This document shows, in pieces, positions 35,752 to 43,429 of a stretch of 64,000 nt of DNA. Under the pieces are notes generated by a model. The model searched no databases. It saw only the letters and a program-made list of their open reading frames with translations, and was not told the DNA's origin. The DNA is from Bordetella petrii (GTDB lineage: Bacteria > Pseudomonadota > Gammaproteobacteria > Burkholderiales > Burkholderiaceae_B). The position numbers and the translations under genes were made by a program. How positions within the stretch are numbered: position 1 is the stretch's first letter; the number at the start of each line of letters is the position of its first letter. Location: positions 2,914,001 to 2,978,000 of the forward strand of contig NC_010170.1 of the NCBI RefSeq assembly GCF_000067205.1, given 5' to 3'.

Positions 35752-38009
35752 CCCTGGATGATATCCAGCTTGGCGATGCCCAGCGCCAGGGTCTTGGCGC
35801 CGACATCGCGGAACTGGATCTGCGCCTGGGCATCCTGGCCGGAGCCGCTCAGGCCGATGATGGTACCGTCGCCGAATCGGGCATGCCGCACGCCCTGCCC
35901 GATACGATACTGCCGGTCGCCCACCGTGACGCCGCTGGCAACGCCACGCGGCGCGCGGGGAGCAATGATGCCGGTCGGCCTGCGCCCGAAGGCGTCGCCA
36001 CGGCCGCTCCAGGTGCCCGACTCGCCAAACCCCGCATGGGCATGGGCAACGCCGGCGCGCGGAGTGAGCCATTTCAGGTGCTGCTCGGGGATTTCGTCCA
36101 GGAACCGCGAACGCATGGCGTAGCGTGTCTGGCCATGCAGCATGCGGCTTTGCGCCAGGCTCAGGTAAAGCCGCTGGCGCGCCCGCGTGATCGCCACGTA
36201 CATCAGGCGCCGCTCTTCTTCCAGGCCCGCCGGTTCAAGCAGACTGTTTTCGTGGGGGAACAGGCCCTCTTCGAGGCCCGTGATGAACACGGCGTCGAAT
36301 TCCAAGCCCTTGGCCGCGTGCACGGTCATCAGTTGGACGGCGTCCTGGCCTGCCTGCGCCTGGTTGTCGCCTGCCTCGAGGGCGGCGTGGGCCAGGAAGG
36401 CGGCCAGCGGCGTCAGCCCGTCAGGCGGCACGTCGGCGCCCAGGTCGGGAACGCGTCCGGCGGGCAGGCCGTCGAAGTTCTCTTCCGAGGCGAACACTGC
36501 CGCGGCTGTGATCAGTTCGTTGAGGTTTTCCAGGCGCTCGGCGCCTTCACGCTCGGTTTTATAGTGGGCCACCAGTCCGCTGGCGTCGAGCATGTGCTCG
36601 ACCAATTCGGGCAGCGGCAGATCGCGGGTGTCGTGGGCCATGCGGCCGATCAGCTGGGCGAACTGCGCGAGATTGGCGCCGCCCTTGCCCGCCACGCGCG
36701 CCACCGCGCCGAACAGGCTGGTGTCCTGCGCGCGCGCCGCGTCGGTAAGCTGCTCGAGCGTACGCGCGCCAATGCCACGCGTAGGGAAATTGACCACGCG
36801 CATCCAGGACGTATCGTCATCAGGATTGGCCATCAAGCGCAGGTACGCCAGCGCATGCTTGATTTCCTGGCGCTCGAAAAAGCGCAAGCCGCCATATACC
36901 TTGTACGGGATGCCGGCCGAGAACAGCGCATGCTCGAGCACGCGCGATTGAGCGTTGCTGCGATACAGCACGGCGATCTCGCGGCGCAGGCTGCCTTCGT
37001 TGATCAGCGAGCGTACTTCGTCGACCAGCCATTGCGCCTCGATGCCATCGGACGGCTGCTCGATGACGCGCACGGGCTCGCCTTCGCCCTGTTCGGTCCA
37101 GAGATTCTTGCCCAGGCGTCCGCTGTTATGGCCGATGAGCGCATTGGCCGAATCCAGGATATGGCCGTACGAGCGGTAGTTCTGTTCCAGCCGGATAACC
37201 GTGCCGCGCGCGTATTCGCGCTCGAAGTCGGCCATGTTGCCGACATTGGCGCCGCGAAACGCGTAAATGGACTGGTCGTCGTCGCCCACCGCGAAAATGG
37301 ACGCGCCACCTCCTGCCAGCAGCCGCAGCCACTTGTACTGCAGGGTGTTGGTGTCCTGGAATTCGTCGACCAGAATGTGCCGGAAGCGCCGCTGGTAGTG
37401 TTCGCGCACGGGCGCGTTGCGCGACAGCAGTTCGTACGCGCGCAGCAGCAACTCGGCGAAATCGACCACGCCTTCGCGCTGGCACTGGGCCTCGTACAGC
37501 TGGTAGATTTCAATCAGGCGGCGGCGGTGGCTGTCGTGGGCTTCGACGTCGCCGGGGCGCAGGCCGTCTTCCTTGGCGCCGTTGATGAAGCGCTGCACAT
37601 CGCGCGGCGGGTATTTTTCGTCGTCGATGCCGTTAGCCTTCAGCAGGCGCTTGATGGCGGCCAATTGATCGGTGGTGTCGAGAATCTGGAAGGTTTGCGG
37701 CAGGCCCGCGTCACGGTGGTGGGCGCGCAGCATGCGGTTGCACAGCCCGTGGAAAGTGCCGATCCAGAGCCCACGCGTGTCGATGGGCAGCATGGCCGAC
37801 ATGCGCGCCAACATCTCGCGCGCCGCCTTGTTGGTGAAGGTGACGGCCAACAGCCCAAATGGACTGGCCTGGCCGGTTTGAATCAGCCAGGCCATGCGAG
37901 TGGTGAGGACCCGGGTCTTGCCGCTGCCTGCCCCGGCCAGGACCAGGGCATGCTGCGGTTCGAGCGTTACAGCGGCGCGTTGTTCAGGGTTGAGCTGCTC
38001 TAGCATCAT
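35748..38009 (-). CDS. uvrD: UvrD-family DNA helicase II
   Basis: 753 residues, SF1A helicase. Walker A AGAGSGKT (about 25-32), motif II VDEFQDTN, motif III GDDDQSIYAFRGA, motif V/VI regions VHAAKGLEFDAVF and VAITRARQRLYLS. It unwinds DNA in nucleotide excision and mismatch repair. Length and the C-terminal Tudor-like tail (VTVGDRQYRIGQGVRH) favour UvrD/PcrA over Rep. Its start overlaps the desaturase stop (ATGA), and its stop overlaps the chorismate mutase start. Confidence 0.94.
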   Translation of the reverse strand: MMLEQLNPEQRAAVTLEPQHALVLAGAGSGKTRVLTTRMAWLIQTGQASPFGLLAVTFTNKAAREMLARMSAMLPIDTRGLWIGTFHGLCNRMLRAHHRDAGLPQTFQILDTTDQLAAIKRLLKANGIDDEKYPPRDVQRFINGAKEDGLRPGDVEAHDSHRRRLIEIYQLYEAQCQREGVVDFAELLLRAYELLSRNAPVREHYQRRFRHILVDEFQDTNTLQYKWLRLLAGGGASIFAVGDDDQSIYAFRGANVGNMADFEREYARGTVIRLEQNYRSYGHILDSANALIGHNSGRLGKNLWTEQGEGEPVRVIEQPSDGIEAQWLVDEVRSLINEGSLRREIAVLYRSNAQSRVLEHALFSAGIPYKVYGGLRFFERQEIKHALAYLRLMANPDDDTSWMRVVNFPTRGIGARTLEQLTDAARAQDTSLFGAVARVAGKGGANLAQFAQLIGRMAHDTRDLPLPELVEHMLDASGLVAHYKTEREGAERLENLNELITAAAVFASEENFDGLPAGRVPDLGADVPPDGLTPLAAFLAHAALEAGDNQAQAGQDAVQLMTVHAAKGLEFDAVFITGLEEGLFPHENSLLEPAGLEEERRLMYVAITRARQRLYLSLAQSRMLHGQTRYAMRSRFLDEIPEQHLKWLTPRAGVAHAHAGFGESGTWSGRGDAFGRRPTGIIAPRAPRGVASGVTVGDRQYRIGQGVRHARFGDGTIIGLSGSGQDAQAQIQFRDVGAKTLALGIAKLDIIQG

Positions 38010-39199
38010 GCCGCGTAGCGGCTAAGGCGAAGGGCGAATTGCTCGAGCCCGGCGATGCCGCTTTGCTGGGCGCGCTGGCACCAGGCCTGCAGATCGTGCA
38101 ACAGTTGCTCGCTGCTCGCGCTGGAGCTTTCCCACAGGCGGCCCAGTTCACGGCGCATTTGCACCAGCGTGGACAGCGACTGGTTCTGCGCGATGGCCTG
38201 GTCGACCTCGGCGCGCTGCTCGGGCTGCAGGACTTCTTCGTTGCGGTGCAGCCAGCGGCGCACGCGCTGCAGGCGCGACAGGGCCTCGCCCTGCGCGGGC
38301 TTGAGCTTGTCGAGTTCTTCGCGCACGGCCGACTTGACGATGTCGGCGTAGCGAGCCATGACTTCGTAGCGGTGCGTGATGACGCCCTGCAGGGTGCGCA
38401 GGTCGATGGCCTTGGCGCTGGATTCGAGCTTGAGCTTGGGCGCGACCTTTTTGATCTTGGCCAGGCCGAAGAACTTCAGCACGCTGATGTAGCACCAGCC
38501 GATGTCGAATTCGTACCACTTGGCCGAGAACTTGGCCGAGGTGCCATGGGCGTGGTGGTTGTTGTGCAGTTCTTCGCCGCCGATGACGATGCCCCACGGG
38601 AACACGTTGGTGCTGGTGTCGGGGCTGTTGTAGTTGCGGTAGCCCCAGTAGTGGCCGATGCCGTTGACCACGCCGGCCGCCCAGAACGGAATCCAGGCCA
38701 TTTGCACGGCCCACACGGTAAGGCCGATGGCGCCGAACAGAGCAACGTCGATGGCCAACATGATCATCACGCCCATCAGGCTGTGCTTGGAATACAGGTT
38801 GCGCTCGAGCCAGTCGTCGGGGGTGCCGTGACCAAACTTGGCCATGGTTTCTTTATTGGCCGACTCGAGGCGGTACAGCTCGGCGCCGCGGAACAGCACT
38901 TTCCAGATGCCGAACAGCATGGGCGAATGAGGGTCGCCCTCTTTTTCGCACTTGGCGTGGTGCTTGCGGTGGATGGCAACCCATTCCTTCGTGACCATGC
39001 CGGTAGTCATCCAGAGCCAGAACCGGAAGAAATGCATGACCGCCGGGTGCAGATCCAGCCCGCGGTGCGCCTGGCTGCGGTGCAGGAAGACCGTGACCGA
39101 CACGATGGTGACGTGCGTCAGCGCCAGCGTGTACAGGACGATCTGCCACCAGCTGGCTTGGGAGAAGCCGCCGGAGAGGAAGGAGAGGAATTGATCCAT
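38006..39199 (-). CDS. Fatty-acid (acyl-lipid/acyl-CoA) desaturase
   Basis: 397 residues. The three histidine boxes of the membrane-bound di-iron desaturases are HRSQAH (about 41), HRKHH (about 77) and HNNHH (about 213). Four membrane segments precede a cytoplasmic C-terminal region (about 260-397), rich in Gln/Glu/Arg and predicted helical, that is much longer than in minimal delta-9 desaturases. It would introduce a double bond into saturated acyl chains to keep membranes fluid. It heads the operon with uvrD and a chorismate mutase gene. Confidence 0.92.
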   Translation of the reverse strand: MDQFLSFLSGGFSQASWWQIVLYTLALTHVTIVSVTVFLHRSQAHRGLDLHPAVMHFFRFWLWMTTGMVTKEWVAIHRKHHAKCEKEGDPHSPMLFGIWKVLFRGAELYRLESANKETMAKFGHGTPDDWLERNLYSKHSLMGVMIMLAIDVALFGAIGLTVWAVQMAWIPFWAAGVVNGIGHYWGYRNYNSPDTSTNVFPWGIVIGGEELHNNHHAHGTSAKFSAKWYEFDIGWCYISVLKFFGLAKIKKVAPKLKLESSAKAIDLRTLQGVITHRYEVMARYADIVKSAVREELDKLKPAQGEALSRLQRVRRWLHRNEEVLQPEQRAEVDQAIAQNQSLSTLVQMRRELGRLWESSSASSEQLLHDLQAWCQRAQQSGIAGLEQFALRLSRYAA

Positions 39200-39417
39200 A
39201 TAGCTTTTTGCGAGCCTCGCTTGAAGAATGGCAGGCAGTTTAGCCTACCTGGTTTGCTTATGACAGCCTGGTTTCAAAATAGTTTTCAATGACAAATCAA
39301 GGACTAAGCCCGCATATTGAAGCCTGCGCGCAGCCCTGAAAGCACCCGGAACAGCAGCCCGCGCAGCCCGCTACACGCTGTGTAAATGCGGGGGCCCACG
39401 CGGAAAAACCAAGGCGG

Positions 39418-39453
39418 ATTATACATTTTGCTACATTTTGGCTGGCAAAATGT
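39418..39453 (-). promoter_or_regulatory. Candidate promoter and palindromic operator of the desaturase operon
   Basis: On the minus strand a perfect TATAAT (39423-39418) lies 19 bases from TTGCCA (39448-39443). A palindrome with arms ACATTTTG and CAAAATGT around five bases (39433-39453) covers the -35 region. A third copy of the half site (39423-39430) abuts the -10. The arrangement looks like a repressor site. The transcript would have a leader of about 210 bases. Confidence 0.55.
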
Positions 39454-39494
39454 GGCTTTTGCCTGACCATTGTTCGCATAAATTGGTTCTCTTC

Positions 39495-39905
39495 ATGATA
39501 CTGCTGCCGCCCGGCAGGGCAATCTGGCCCCTTTTGTTCTCGTGTCTGTGCGTTACAAGCGCCGCGGCAGCCGATATATCGATATCGGCCACTGTCGGGC
39601 AGGACGTGCTGCTGGCCAGCTATTACGAAATTCGCCCGGCCGGATGCCTGGCGCTGCAGGCCCCGCGCGTGCGGATCACTGCCCAGCCGGCGCTGGGCCG
39701 GGTCACTGTCGTACATATCCAACAACAAGCCGTGCAGGCCGGCCGTTGCGCAACCGTGGCCGCACCGGTAGCCCAGGTGCGTTACCGGGCGAACCAGGCG
39801 GGCGCCGATACGCTGGCCTGGGAAGTGCGCTACCAGACGCGAGGGCCCGCCCCGGAACAGGTCAGCGCCGAACTGCGGGTGCTGCCGGCCCGCCCTGCCC
39901 GCTAG
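39495..39905 (+). CDS. Secreted protein of unknown function (136 aa)
   Basis: 136 residues from the ATG at 39495. The first 26 residues form a signal peptide (hydrophobic core WPLLFSCLCV, cleavage near SAAAA|DI). The mature part is beta-rich (ISISATVGQDVLLASYYEI; QVRYRANQAGADTLAWEVRYQT) and has two cysteines (CLALQAP and RCATVAA) that may form a disulfide. The pattern resembles single-domain periplasmic beta-sandwich proteins. I do not recognise a family. The frame could start earlier at 39438 or 39450, but then no signal peptide would be well placed. Confidence 0.65.
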   Translation: MILLPPGRAIWPLLFSCLCVTSAAAADISISATVGQDVLLASYYEIRPAGCLALQAPRVRITAQPALGRVTVVHIQQQAVQAGRCATVAAPVAQVRYRANQAGADTLAWEVRYQTRGPAPEQVSAELRVLPARPAR

Positions 39906-39934
39906 GACTGCGCGGAGACGGCACGGACGCATTC

Positions 39935-39965
39935 GGTGTCTGACACCCTGCGGGAGTCAGACACC
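39935..39965. repeat. 31-bp palindromic repeat, copy 1
   Basis: Arms GGTGTCTGAC and GTCAGACACC around an 11-base centre form a strong hairpin. An identical 31-base copy lies at 48076-48106. Both are in gaps between converging genes, here between the secreted protein gene and rsmB. Confidence 0.85.
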
Positions 39966-40009
39966 TGGCAAGGTCATCTGCCAGCATGCGCGCCGAATGC
40001 CTGGCTCCG

Positions 40010-41680
40010 TCAGGCGCCAGGCGCCGCCGGGTGGGGTGGCGCATCGGCGCTGGCGGCTTCATCGGCGACCGCGGTATCGGCCTGCGCCGTGGCCGCGCCG
40101 GCCGCTGCATCGACCGCTGCTGCATCGACCGCTGCTGCATCAACCGCCGCGGCACCGACTGCCGCTGCATCAACCGCTGCGGCATCGACCGCCGCGGCAC
40201 CGACTGCCGCGGCACCGACTGCCGCTGCATCGACCGCTGCGGCATCGACCGCTGCGGCATCGACCGCTGTGGCATCGGGCGCCGGCGGCTGTTTGGCGGC
40301 CGCTTTTTTACGCTCGAATACCGCCGCGAAGAAACCGTCGGTGCCATGCAGGTCGGGACGCAATTGCACATACGGCCCGTCCAGGTGCAGGTCTGGGCAC
40401 CGGCTTGCGAGCAAGGCGGCGCCGTCGATCAACTCAAAATCGGGGTGCGCGGCCAGGAATTGCTCGGCCTGCGCGGCATTTTCTTCGGCCAGCAGGCTGC
40501 AGGTGGCATAAACCAGCCGCCCGCCGGGCGCCACGCAGCGCGCGGCGCTGTTCAGGATACGGGTCTGCAGCGCGCACAGCTCGGTCAGTGCTTCGGGATG
40601 CTGGCGCCATTTCAGGTCGGGGTTGCGGCGCAACGTACCGATGCCGCTGCACGGCGCGTCGACCAGCACGCGCTGGGCCTTGCCTGCCAGCCGCTTGACC
40701 CGCGTGTCGTTCTCGCTGTCGATAGCCACCGGAACCACGTTGGACAGCCCGCTGCGCGCGAAGCGCGGCTTGGCGCGGGCCAGACGGGCGGCCGACACGT
40801 CGAAGGCGTACAGCCGCCCGGTGGAGCGCATCAGCGCCCCCAGCAGCAAGGTCTTGCCGCCCGCGCCGGCGCAGAAGTCGATGATCATTTCGCCGCGCCG
40901 CGGCCCCACCAGCAGGGCCAGCAGCTGGCTGCCCTCGTCCTGCACCTCGAGGCTGCCGTTCTCGAACTGCGGCCAGCGGTTGACCGACGGCCGGCCTGCC
41001 AGTCGTATGCCCCATGGCGAATGCGGCGTGGGCTGAGGGTCGAAACGCGCGGCCGGGCTATTGACCAAGGCGGCCAGCGCGGCATCGCGCTCGGCCTTGA
41101 GCGGGTTGACGCGCAGGTCGAGGGGCGCGGGGCGGTTCAGCGCCGCCATGAGGGCGTCCGGGTCCTCCAGGCGACCCAGCCGCTCGTCCAGCCAGTCGGG
41201 CATGCTGGCGCGCACGGCGCGCGGCAGCGTTGCCGGGTCGATGCGGCCAACACGCTGCAGCCATTCGTCTTCGGCCGGGTCCAGGCCATCGCGCAGCGCT
41301 GCGGCGCCCAGGGTGGCGGCCAGGCCCAGAATGGCCAGGCGCCGCGACGCCGCGCCACTGCCGCTTTCCGACAATTGCCGATAGCGGCGCAGGTGGCGCA
41401 GCACATCGTAGACAGCCTCGGCGACTTCGGCCCGATCGCGTCCGCCCAACGCCGGATGGGCGCGCAGCCAGTGCGACAGGGCCGCATCGGCCGGGTACTG
41501 CCATTGCAGGATTTCGCCCAGCACGCGCTGGACCTGGTCGATGCGTATGACGGCGGGTGGCGTGCGCGGCTGCGTGGCCGCCTGGCCGGCCGGCGCGCGG
41601 CGGGAATCGCCGCGCGAATTGGCCCGCCGCGCGCCGGGCGCGCCGGCGCTGCGCGGCCGGGAAGTGGGATTCTTGCTCAT
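40010..41680 (-). CDS. rsmB: RsmB-type 16S rRNA cytosine-C5 methyltransferase with repeat tail
   Basis: 556 residues. A NusB-like domain (about 45-175) precedes the SAM-dependent RNA m5C domain: DFCAGAGGKTLLLGAL, the PC motif VDAPCSGIGTLRRNPD and the TC motif VYATCSLLAEEN supply both cysteines of the Sun/NOL1 mechanism. Position next to purN and the NusB-like domain fit RsmB (C967 of 16S rRNA). It is over 100 residues longer than usual: a basic N-terminal extension and a C-terminal tail with eleven AVDAA/AVGAA repeats (about 472-526) encoded by a 15-bp minisatellite. Confidence 0.9.
   Translation of the reverse strand: MSKNPTSRPRSAGAPGARRANSRGDSRRAPAGQAATQPRTPPAVIRIDQVQRVLGEILQWQYPADAALSHWLRAHPALGGRDRAEVAEAVYDVLRHLRRYRQLSESGSGAASRRLAILGLAATLGAAALRDGLDPAEDEWLQRVGRIDPATLPRAVRASMPDWLDERLGRLEDPDALMAALNRPAPLDLRVNPLKAERDAALAALVNSPAARFDPQPTPHSPWGIRLAGRPSVNRWPQFENGSLEVQDEGSQLLALLVGPRRGEMIIDFCAGAGGKTLLLGALMRSTGRLYAFDVSAARLARAKPRFARSGLSNVVPVAIDSENDTRVKRLAGKAQRVLVDAPCSGIGTLRRNPDLKWRQHPEALTELCALQTRILNSAARCVAPGGRLVYATCSLLAEENAAQAEQFLAAHPDFELIDGAALLASRCPDLHLDGPYVQLRPDLHGTDGFFAAVFERKKAAAKQPPAPDATAVDAAAVDAAAVDAAAVGAAAVGAAAVDAAAVDAAAVGAAAVDAAAVDAAAVDAAAGAATAQADTAVADEAASADAPPHPAAPGA
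40103..40267 (-). repeat. 15-bp tandem repeat in the rsmB tail (11 units)
   Basis: Eleven 15-base units encode AVDAA or AVGAA in the C-terminus of RsmB. Units differ only at the Asp/Gly codon and at synonymous sites, so recent expansion or ongoing homogenisation is likely. The multiple of three keeps the frame whatever the copy number. Confidence 0.92.
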
Positions 41681-41696
41681 GATGCTTCCAATCGAC

Positions 41697-41716
41697 GCCG
41701 GGGCATGCGCCCCGGC
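41697..41716 (-). terminator. Hairpin between purN and rsmB
   Basis: GCCGGGGC/GCCCCGGC with an ATGC loop lies between the two minus-strand genes. No T-tract follows, so it may only attenuate or stabilise. Confidence 0.35.
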
Positions 41717-41748
41717 TGGTCAGACTACCGGAGGTGCGGCGAGCGGCG

Positions 41749-42414
41749 TCAGGCCGCGCCGCCCCCCATGAAGAGGCGCTGTGGCTCACCCTCGACTTCG
41801 ACACGCTGGTCCGGCGTCAGGCGCACCCGCCCTTCGGCCAGCCACCGCACCGCCGCGGGATAAGCCTGGTGTTCGACCTGCAGCACGCGCCGGGCCAGGG
41901 TTTCGGGCGTGTCGCCCGCCAATACCGGCACGCAGCCTTGCGCGATGATAGGCCCGTGATCGAGCACGGGGGTGACGAAATGCACGGTGCAGCCATGCAG
42001 GCGCACACCGGTGGCCAGCGCCTGGGCGTGCGTGTGCAGGCCCGGAAACATGGGCAGCAGCGACGGGTGGATGTTCACCAGCCGGCCGGCATAGTGGTTG
42101 ACAAACGCGGGCGTCAGCACGCGCATGAAGCCGGCCAGCAGCACGTAGTCGGGCCGGTGCTGGTCGATGGCGGCAGCCAGCGCGGCGTCGAACGCCTCGC
42201 GGCTGGGGAAGTCTTTATGGTACAGCGCCCCGGTGGCGATGCCCTGCTCGCGCGCCCACTGCAGGCCTGCCGCGTCGGGCCGGCTGGCAATGACCGCGCT
42301 GACCTCCGCGGGCCACGCCTGCTCGCGGCAGGCCTGCACCAAAGCCTGCATGTTGCTGCCCCGCCCCGATATCAGGATGACCAGGCGGCGCGAAGAAGGT
42401 GAAGATTCGGGCAA
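41749..42414 (-). CDS. purN: Phosphoribosylglycinamide formyltransferase
   Basis: 221 residues. The N-terminus VILISGRGSNMQAL binds phosphate; catalytic residues lie in NIHPSLLPMFPG and HFVTPVLDHGPII (Asn, His, Asp triad). It transfers formyl from 10-formyl-THF to GAR in purine synthesis. No ATG precedes the first strand in frame after the divergent gap; TTG at 42414-42412 is the best start. It is divergent from ribF across 49 bases. Confidence 0.93.
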   Translation of the reverse strand: MPESSPSSRRLVILISGRGSNMQALVQACREQAWPAEVSAVIASRPDAAGLQWAREQGIATGALYHKDFPSREAFDAALAAAIDQHRPDYVLLAGFMRVLTPAFVNHYAGRLVNIHPSLLPMFPGLHTHAQALATGVRLHGCTVHFVTPVLDHGPIIAQGCVPVLAGDTPETLARRVLQVEHQAYPAAVRWLAEGRVRLTPDQRVEVEGEPQRLFMGGGAA

Positions 42415-42463
42415 GATGAGATATTCCAAAGGCGAGCCAACCCAAAATTGTAAACTCTCGGTC

Positions 42464-43429
42464 GTGAAAACCTCGCTGCACCTATACCGATCCGCGCCGC
42501 CGCCCGCGCAGCGCACCCCTTGCGCGCTCACTATCGGCAATTTCGATGGCGTGCACCGCGGCCACCAGGCCATCCTGGCCCGCGTGCGGCAAGCCGCGCG
42601 CGAGCGCGGCCTGCTGCCCACGGTCATGACCTTCGAGCCGCATCCGCGCGAATACTTCGCCGCCCTGAACCAGCGCCCCGAACTGGCTCCCACGCGCATT
42701 TCGGGCCTGCGTGACAAGCTCGAGGCGCTGGCCTGCCAGGGCATGGCGCAGGTGGTGATCGAGCGCTTCAATGCGCGCCTGGCCGAAATGTCGGCCAATG
42801 CCTTCATCGAAGACCTGCTGGTGGCCCGCCTGCAGACGCGCTGGCTGCTGGTGGGCGAAGACTTCCGGTTCGGCCGCAAGCGCAGCGGCGACATCGACCT
42901 GCTGCGCGAGGCCGGCATGATGCACGGTTTCGAGGTGCAGACCCTGGCCGACATCACCGACCGCCACGGCCACCGGGTGTCGAGCTCGGAAGTGCGCACC
43001 GCGCTGGCGGTGGGCGACCTGGCGCGGGCGCAAGACCTGCTGGGCCGCCCTTACCAGATCAGCGGGCATGTCATCCACGGCCAGAAGCTGGGCCGCACGC
43101 TCGGCTTTCCTACCCTGAACCTGCGCGTGGCGCCGCGCTGCGCCGCGCGTTCCGGCATCTACGTCGTGCGCGCCCACGGCCTGGGCGCGCAGCCTCGCCC
43201 GGCAGTGGCCAGCCTGGGCGTGCGGCCCACGGTCGAAGACCACGGGCGGGTACTGCTCGAGGCCCATCTGCTCGATGGCCCGGCCGACGCATACGGTAAA
43301 CTCGTGCGAGTCGAGTTCCTGCACAAACTGCGGGACGAAGAAAAGTTCCCCGATCTCCCATCCCTGACTGCCGCCATCGCCGAAGACGCGCGAAACGCGC
43401 GCGCCTATTTTGCCGTTCATGGACTATAA
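42464..43429 (+). CDS. ribF: Riboflavin kinase/FAD synthetase
   Basis: 321 residues, bifunctional RibF. The N-terminal FMN adenylyltransferase domain has LTIGNFDGVHRGHQAIL and the later SSSEVRTALAVGD; the C-terminal kinase domain has GHVIHGQKLGRTLGFPTLNL. It makes FMN and FAD from riboflavin. The start is GTG at 42464. Its 3' end overlaps ileS by 11 bases, which links it to the ileS-lspA operon as in many proteobacteria. Confidence 0.96.
   Translation: MKTSLHLYRSAPPPAQRTPCALTIGNFDGVHRGHQAILARVRQAARERGLLPTVMTFEPHPREYFAALNQRPELAPTRISGLRDKLEALACQGMAQVVIERFNARLAEMSANAFIEDLLVARLQTRWLLVGEDFRFGRKRSGDIDLLREAGMMHGFEVQTLADITDRHGHRVSSSEVRTALAVGDLARAQDLLGRPYQISGHVIHGQKLGRTLGFPTLNLRVAPRCAARSGIYVVRAHGLGAQPRPAVASLGVRPTVEDHGRVLLEAHLLDGPADAYGKLVRVEFLHKLRDEEKFPDLPSLTAAIAEDARNARAYFAVHGL

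Noticed and set aside
40103..40267. Array of short repeats that could look like a CRISPR
   Set aside because: The units are contiguous without spacers and encode a pentapeptide in frame, so this is a coding minisatellite.
39986..41863. Plus-strand open frame of 625 codons opposite rsmB
   Set aside because: It mirrors the rsmB frame and its tandem repeat; the other strand has the NusB and methyltransferase motifs. No Shine-Dalgarno or homology.
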